NCBI GenBank assembly: GCA_050084515.1
Contig: CM114273.1
Span: 26,536,001-26,600,000, forward strand
From: Blasia pusilla
Lineage: Eukaryota; Marchantiophyta; Marchantiopsida; Blasiales
DNA length: 64,000 bases
Reading direction: 5' to 3'
The notes beneath the pieces were generated by a model, which was not told where the DNA came from, did no database searches, and saw only the letters and a list, made by a program, of their open reading frames with translations. Of the stretch, positions 59,687 through 64,000 are shown piece after piece (the stretch's first letter is position 1; the number at the start of each line of letters is the position of its first letter). Made by a program: the position numbers and the translations under genes.

Positions 59687-60154
59687 TCAAGGATGCTCGC
59701 ACTCTGTCACATACCATTCATCTGACCACAAACTACTGTACCCCAGTATGCATGCCACGCCACCAATACTGAAGCTGGAGTAAGTTGTAAGTACGCTTAC
59801 GCCGAAATGTCCCAACTCCTCATGGGCATGTCGCACTACACGTGCTCGCTGGGAAGGATGAGGTACCACTCGTATCCTACCATCTCCCCATACCCGCAAA
59901 ATATGAGTCTCCTCCCACCTGAACCTCTTGGCTCTCTGTAGGATCCGATCCCGCTCCCTAGCACTCACTATACTCGCAATGACGCCACTGCGCAAGAACT
60001 CCACAACCTCCACGTCGTCATGGATATCACGACCACCCGTCGCCTCCTCACTAACCTCCGGATCCAAAGACTCATCATCCAACCCCACCACTGGAGTCAT
60101 CACCGTGGGTCGACCGCCATAGTCAACCAACAAAGATAGGCAGATGCATGCCAA
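59687..60154 (-). pseudogene. E2 integrase N-terminal zinc region and spacer
   Basis: Contains RERDRILQRAKRFRWEE, VVPHPSQRARVVRHAHEELG and HFGV, the same stretch as E1 25110-25290 plus the start of the zinc-binding domain. Frameshifted after about 59800. Confidence 0.75.
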
Positions 60155-60195
60155 CCGGGCACCATCTCCTCATCACTCTCTCCGTGCCATCGAGC

Positions 60196-60660
60196 TCATG
60201 TGTCGTCTCTCTGACTCGGACATGGGTTACGACTCAACCCGTCCGCATCGTGGTTCAGCCGACCTGGCCTATGAACCACCTCAAACTCATACTCATGTAG
60301 TAATAGAGCCCACTTGGCAAGCTTGCCCGTAAGCTTGTCAGACTCCATCAACCACCTCAACGGCTGATGATCAGTGATAAGTGTGAAAGGGTTGCCGAAT
60401 AAATAACACCTAAAATGTGCCACGGCCACCCTGCAGCAGCCAAGCACTCTCCCTCGTAGGGGAGGTGGGGCGCGCTCTATCGCGCCCCCACCTCGGGAGG
60501 GGGACGCGCGCCCGCCGCCGCCGTCTGTCGCTCCCGTCGCTCCGCCTGCGCCCGTCTGCCCCATCGACCAAACGCCCGTCAAGCACTCCGTGACTGCAAG
60601 CCCTAACTCTCTTTTCTTCTCGCTCTCGACACCCTCACTCACGTACACTCGACGCTCCAC
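60196..60660 (-). pseudogene. E2 leader-RNase H fusion frame
   Basis: The frame starts in leader sequence (MERRVYVSEGVESEKK), passes a Gly/Arg-rich joint and continues as RNase H (YLFGNPFTLITDHQPLRWL, VVHRPGRLNHDADGLSRNPC). The joint near 60430-60500 is the edge of the deletion that removed gag to reverse transcriptase. The deletion edge is GC-rich with an inverted repeat (60462-60494). It is a chance in-frame fusion or one that lets a short derivative make RNase H and integrase. Confidence 0.6.
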
Positions 60661-60867
60661 TGCGCACTACACTCGGCTGATGTCCCGCGTCAATCCGTAC
60701 CAGCAAAATCTGAGAAAAACGGACAACGCTTCCGCCCACGGCCTTCCAAACAGAAAAATGACAAACACCCGCAACACACGCGTCTCCAGGGGCTCCCGAC
60801 CAAGGCAACTCGCTTGCCTACCTGCAAACAATGAATTCCCACCAGCCTCTTGACATCTTTCTCATGT

Positions 60868-61347
60868 AAAAATAAAAAATAGTAAAAACGGCACACCCGG
60901 CCTAAAACTCCACTCCTCAATCTACATCGGCATATCAAGCCTCGTCCACCCTGTGCTATCAAGAAATCCGGACGCTAGCACCCTAGTCCTATCTCACACT
61001 CATACAAGAGAGGTGCTCCAACGGCCCAACATGATAAAGATGGCTTAGGAAAGCCATCTTCCTCTCTTATATAGGGTTAGGAAGAGCCAAAAGGCTCTTC
61101 CCCTAAAAATAGCCCTCCTCTTGGTAACCTGCGCGCACAGGTTACCAGGGGCGGGTGACCTGGTCAACAAGTCACCCGGCTGTAAAAGACCTCAACATGA
61201 AAATTTTCAGAAACAACGTTCCTCACACAATGGACCTATCCTCAACCTCATCCGACACCGTGAGACAAAGTTACACTCAAGATAGTCCGCTGGCTCCTAC
61301 GCCCTATCCACGATAGATCTTGGCCTATCGGCTACTCAGATGTGACA
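60868..61347 (-). repeat. E2 A1 repeat (left terminus)
   Basis: 480 bp starting TGTCACATCTGAG on the minus strand. No B repeat at either side. Confidence 0.88.
61037..61073 (-). promoter_or_regulatory. TATA box and start-proximal hairpin in the A repeat
   Basis: Minus-strand TATATAA (61067-61073) is followed by a 10-bp stem with 4-nt loop (61051-61060 and 61037-61046). The same pair occurs in E5 A1 (about 2990-3030). TATA inside A means transcription starts within A, so the R region lies in A. Confidence 0.65.
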
Positions 61348-61657
61348 CGGGTCTAGCGAGCATTTCCGCCATCCTAGCAATTGCAACCTGCCATGAATCT
61401 GATGTGGACAGCCCAAGCATCACCTCCAAAGGCAGGTCCATCACCTCCTCTGCAATCACCTCTGAATGTGATGTAGGAACTCTAACTCCACGCTCACAAA
61501 GCATAGCGGCCAACGTCATAACTTGAGAAGCAAAAAATAAAAGAGCGCGGTATACAGTGGTGGCCGCCCCCAACAACGTGCTCGACACATGCCTCTCCTG
61601 AGCATCAACAATAAGAGTCGTCGCACTCGCTTCTCCCATCGCCCTCCGTGCCTGCAC
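61348..61657 (-). pseudogene. E3 protease, upstream half
   Basis: Reads LLGAATTVYRALLFFASQVM, SHSEVIAEEVMDLPLEVMLG and SWQVAIARMAEMLARP, matching E1 29000-29240. It is cut by E2 exactly at ARP. Confidence 0.75.
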
Positions 61658-61659
61658 AC

Positions 61660-63463
61660 CAACAACATCACCAACTCTCTAGAAACTCTAATCATGACCC
61701 ATCGATGGGGTCCTCATCGCCTCGGACAACGTGAGAGACTGAGAAAGCTTGGTTTGTTTCTTGGCTTTCCCTCGTTGTGGATCCAACGTGCGGCTGCTCC
61801 ACGCGTCACAACTGCGGTGGCCTCTATGTGGGCAACCCCGCACATCCAGCCATGATCCTCCATATCTCTAACTGCTCTATATGATATCGATGCCACGGAT
61901 CCGGCATCGGGTAAACTCAATGCCATAAGCGATAATCTGCTCCTGTAGTTGTTGTATCTGAGGAGCCATCCCAGCCTCACGCCCGGCATCTCCCTCAACA
62001 CGTCTAGGTGGTGGGACTCTATCTCCTCCACGTGCAACTCCACCATCCTTTCGAGCAACTCTTGCTCTCGTCCCCCAACAAGACCACCTGGTGCACGATC
62101 TCTAGGCCCACCCGGACCGGCTACTTGCTCTAGTGCCCTTTCCGGCCCTCGGTCCGGACGTGACTCAAGGTATAAACTGAAACAAGTGGAGCGTGTGTGA
62201 CCATACCTCTGATATTAGTCACGCTGATAACCTCTTGGTGCAACACCATCTCCTCCGCCATGCTAAGACACACGTCCATGACCCTGACGAGTGCAATCGC
62301 GCTGATGATGGGCTCCACCACATGACCGACAAGTAATCTTAGGCGGCTGTTATTGAGCCTCATATGAAGGCGCAGGTCTGTGGACACAACCTCTTGGTAT
62401 CCTCCCTGAGCTCGTGGTGTCATAGTCGACCTATCTCTGAGTCCACCTTGCTGCACAGGTGGTGCAGACAATCGTGACTGCTGTCGCCCAGAACCCATGG
62501 TGGCTACGCTCTCCTCCGCCATGTTGCGTTCAATATTCTCGGCGGTCCTAAAAAAATCTCTCAATGTAGGGGAGCACATGTTCATAAGAAGCACCCCCTC
62601 CCGCACCTGTGTCTGTAGGGTCTAGTCCAACATCGCGTACCATGATTGGATAGCCTGAGCCTCTGTCACCCCTGAGTGACGTTGATCAACCGACGCAAGC
62701 GAGTGTAAGCCTCACGCAAACTCTCACACGGGCGCCTTTGGAAGTCGTGGATGCTCGCAACTTCTCCGTTCGTACCCCTTGGTAGCTCGGCCTCAACTCA
62801 GCAAAGAACTCAACTACCGTGGTTGAACCTAGGACGAACCCGACTAGATGGTGCAATTGCTCTAGTGCGAGTGACCCCTCCTAAAACATCACTAGTGGAA
62901 GAGGAAGTAGCCTCTCCTAACTCCTCCTCCTTATCTGGGAACGACTCCGTCCATGACACATAGTGTGGGTTATAGTAGAGTCGCCATGCCTCAATCTTCT
63001 GGGCAGATCTGTGGGAGAACTCATGGTAATCGTCCATGGGCGCCCCCTCTAAATGCTGGAACATATCGTTCCATGTTGTAAACGGGTTAAAATCTCTAGA
63101 GTTCCTAGCCCGCTGTGAGTCACACCAACTCCTACACTCTGCAATGAAGTCGTGTAGCTCTATAGTGCCTACAACACCCAAAAACCTACGCGGTCCTCTA
63201 CCCCGGTCGTCCATCTCGTACGCCCAACTAGTAGGACCACTCAATGTGTACGGTGTATCACTAACACACTCCTCTACACGCTCCCCCTCGTCTGAAGACG
63301 ACACAGAAGGAGATCGAGGTGGTCTCTCACGTGAAGATCCTCGAAACTTCGCACCACTCCGGGTAAACCCTCTAGAGCTACTCTCACGTCCACTACCTCG
63401 TCTCTCAAAATCCCAAAAGGACACCGTCATGACCCTCTTGCCCCTCGTGCCCCTCTCACACAA
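61660..63463 (-). pseudogene. E3 gag
   Basis: The N-terminal frame 63463-62810 is intact for 217 residues: basic/Ser-rich start, ELHDFIAECRSWCDSQRARN, FNPFTTWNDMFQHLEGAPMD, then DVLGGVTRTRAIAPSSRVRP. Next come MREGVLLMN and NIERNMAEESVATMGSG (62130-62606) and a zinc-knuckle relic (YQRYGHTRSTC near 62190-62230, first Cys replaced by a stop). Gag is broken by frameshifts. It aligns with E1 gag but lacks the inverted duplications of E1. Confidence 0.8.
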
Positions 63464-64000
63464 TCACTCCCAATCTCGCAAGTAATCCCTCAATCACTCA
63501 AACTAAACATGCGGCACTCAATCTACACTCTCTCACTGAGACGTGTGTTGTGCGGCAATAAGGAGCGTGGTGCGGAAAATCAACTGATATATCGTCTCAT
63601 CGACAAACCATCCTCAACTCTGGACATCCCACACATGTCTATGTCCCCTAAACCCATACATCATCGATGCTCTCAGCATCAGCACGAAACCCAATATCCC
63701 AAATAACTTCCCAATACCCGAAAATCCCTCACACGTGCAGGATAAGAGACCAGAATGGGTAACCAGATAATAATGTTGATGTCGCTCCTCGGCAACTGCA
63801 AATCTCGATCCCGACTCGGTCGTGAAGACTCCTCCAATCAGCAAGTTGTACTTCTCTTGTACTAACGCTGCTCAAACCTCCTCATGTACGGAGCAGGTTC
63901 AGCGGTCCGATGCGGCACTGGCGGCACGGAACGGCTACAACCGACACGGCACTCGGGAATGGGATGCGGCACTCGACGGCATACCCTCCTCAATCAGCAA
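63464..64000 (-). other. E3 leader, continues past the window
   Basis: Resembles E1 31190-31700. No gene. The terminal repeat of E3 lies outside the window. Confidence 0.6.

Larger units (their letters stand above)
57922..61347 (-). mobile_element. E2: 3.4-kb internally deleted type II element
   Basis: Minus order: A1 (60868-61347), leader (about 60500-60867), RNase H, integrase, PHD finger, polypurine tract (58511-58520), B1 (58373-58510), GC spacer, A2 (58044-58370, internally shortened), B2 (57922-58043). Gag, protease, methyltransferase and reverse transcriptase are deleted. It sits in E3 at a site intact in E1 (28985-28995), which gives the empty site. Flanks CCGGA (57917-57921) and CGGGT (61348-61352) fall where a 5-bp duplication should be, but only three of five bases match. 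Outer ends are TGTCAC and GCGCACGACA. Confidence 0.85.
57489..64000 (-). mobile_element. E3: gypsy element of the same family, interrupted by E2, running off the window
   Basis: Gag (about 62130-63463) and protease (61348-61657 continued at 57489-57921) match E1. The methyltransferase, reverse transcriptase and integrase are missing: the protease frame ends at about 57489, where the copia fragment begins. Its leader continues past 64000. E2 (57922-61347) splits the protease. Confidence 0.8.

Overview
The window is plant nuclear DNA. The evidence is a family-1 beta-glucosidase gene with a plant-style exon pattern (38077-43860), a WAT1/UMAMIT transporter gene (50770-51969), a secreted DUF3455 gene with one GT-AG intron (16916-18292), and Ty1/copia and Ty3/gypsy elements. 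Seed-free land plants fit best (DUF3455, intronless WAT1, gypsy types unlike the common angiosperm ones), but the species is an inference I cannot settle.

Layout. 1-2.7 kb: intergenic with an interlocked inverted repeat. 2.7-14.3 kb: an old plus-strand gypsy element (E5) hosting a nested copia element (4929-8919) and a permuted chromovirus fragment (about 9696-13612). 14.3-22.9 kb: AT-rich sequence, the DUF3455 gene and small repeats. 22.9-33.3 kb: one gypsy element (E1) with a perfect 5-bp target duplication. 33.3-55.8 kb: intergenic DNA with the beta-glucosidase and WAT1 genes and remnants of a second retroelement type. 55.8-64 kb: stacked gypsy copies (E6, E4, E3) with a short deletion derivative (E2) inserted in E3.

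The notable system is the gypsy family formed by E1-E6. (1) E1 carries a C5 cytosine DNA methyltransferase domain, in frame between its aspartic protease and reverse transcriptase. (2) Three copies end integrase in a PHD finger, where chromoviruses would carry a chromodomain. (3) The terminal repeats are split: the left end has only repeat A, and the right end reads polypurine tract-B-A-B, giving A-internal-B-A-B. This recalls PAT/DIRS-type split direct repeats, yet the enzyme is a DDE integrase and E1 has a 5-bp target duplication. I infer an element that could both write (methylate DNA) and read (PHD) chromatin marks and that may integrate through a circular intermediate. All copies seen here are decayed: E1 has in-frame stops and a Cys-to-Arg change in the methyltransferase catalytic motif.

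Host genes are few. The beta-glucosidase has catalytic motifs and consistent splice phases in all 14 exons except one apparent 1-nt deletion at the start of exon 12. The WAT1 gene is a single intact open frame.
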